From Symbiodinium natans (lineage: Eukaryota; Sar; Dinophyceae; Suessiales; Symbiodiniaceae): a DNA stretch of 64,000 nt. Positions 63,641 to 64,000 of this stretch are shown here, in pieces. Location: NCBI GenBank assembly GCA_905221605.1, contig CAJNDS010002241.1:2501-66500 (forward strand). Reading direction: 5' to 3'. Below the pieces are notes generated by a model that saw nothing but the letters and a program-made list of their open reading frames with translations, was not told the origin of the DNA and searched no databases. Positions within the stretch are counted from its first letter, which is position 1. The number at the start of each line of letters is the position of its first letter. Position numbers and translations under genes: made by a program.

Positions 63641-64000
63641 AAACCCTGTAATAGGGGGTACTCTACTATCTGCTTACGAACCCCACCAAAAAAATAGTCC
63701 CTATATTACCCTTATAAGGAAGAATATTTTTGGGGGGTTCTTAAGCAAATAGGGGGTACTATAATCCTTATTCAGGACTGTTAGTATAAGGGGGAACATG
63801 CCAATCCGAAGCCCTAAAGCTTTGAAACCCGAAGCCGATCTTGACGGCCATTTCCTTGCAGCCCCTGAACGGCAAACATGGGGGTTAGGGTTTAGGGTTT
63901 AGGGTTTAGGGTTCAGCAGCTCCGGATCGAGCAGATTTACGGCTCGGATATAACACCCACCCACCCAGAGAATCCCATAACATTAAGAAACTATAAAGTA
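63641..64000. other. Right edge: MITE pieces and telomere-like words
   Basis: A family D element (63665-63752; ends TCTGCTTACGAACCCC and GGGTTCTTAAGCAAATA) abuts the right half of a family A element (63753-63804). It is followed by a short TTTAGGG array (63886-63914) and unique sequence. No gene is seen. Confidence 0.6.

Noticed and set aside
5560-64000. True chromosome end (terminal telomere)
   Set aside because: Heptamers occur in both orientations, are degenerate and are interrupted by unique DNA; no terminal pure array is seen at either edge of the window.
1-64000. tRNA, rRNA or spliced-leader RNA genes
   Set aside because: I looked for the dinoflagellate spliced-leader core and for tRNA-like T-loop/A-box words and saw no convincing instance; a covariance-model search would be decisive.

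Overview
The window looks like nuclear DNA of a dinoflagellate, probably a Symbiodiniaceae-like alga; this is an inference from sequence features, not a database match. Support: long stretches of TTTAGGG/CCCTAAA telomere-type repeats (the dinoflagellate and plant type), introns that can be placed exactly and use GC..AG borders with acceptors of the form AG|G, several exon families of the kind seen in symbiotic dinoflagellates, and no bacterial operon structure.

Layout. (1) 1-5.4 kb is ordinary genic DNA, rich in TGCATGCA and free of telomere-like repeats. It holds the edge of a minus-strand gene with a cytosine-methyltransferase-like motif pattern, and a multi-exon minus-strand gene (about 4.96 to 1.38 kb) that ends in a Lys/Ala-rich basic region. 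(2) From about 5.5 kb to the right edge the DNA is a mosaic of degenerate telomere-like heptamers in both orientations, broken by short GC-rich unique spacers, poly-G/poly-C tracts and many short palindromic elements (at least six MITE-like families). (3) 12.3-15.07 kb is a distinct composite element: inverted boundary sequences, a roughly 90-bp satellite, and an array of 17 near-identical palindromes centred on CTCGAG with a strict 52-bp spacing. (4) 22.7-25.3 kb is free of telomere-like repeats and carries a foldback element with arms of about 255 bp. (5) 29.7-38.3 kb and 55.1-58.7 kb carry three copies of a minus-strand gene for a multi-pass membrane protein with a Cys-rich tail. Copies 1 and 2 are a head-to-tail tandem duplication with a junction visible near 34,378; copy 3 lies in a larger duplicated segment (about 26.9-41.9 kb against 53.2-63.6 kb). 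(6) 42-53 kb is telomere-like mosaic with a probable retrotransposon Gag remnant near 46 kb.

The most informative feature is comparison of the three gene copies. It shows filled and empty sites for telomere-like arrays, for a MITE family and for an AT-rich palindrome. One telomere-like array (32,040-32,161) sits inside a coding exon, flanked by a 26-bp target duplication, and is placed so that a GA..AG splice would remove exactly 148 bp and restore the exon. Another comparison shows an intron present in copies 1 and 2 (203 and 115 bp) and absent to the base in copy 3 (56+84 bp exons against one 140-bp exon). Together these suggest a region where telomere-type repeat is repeatedly captured at breaks, sometimes perhaps becoming intron sequence. 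None of the three gene copies reads open from end to end by simple reading, so their coding status is uncertain.
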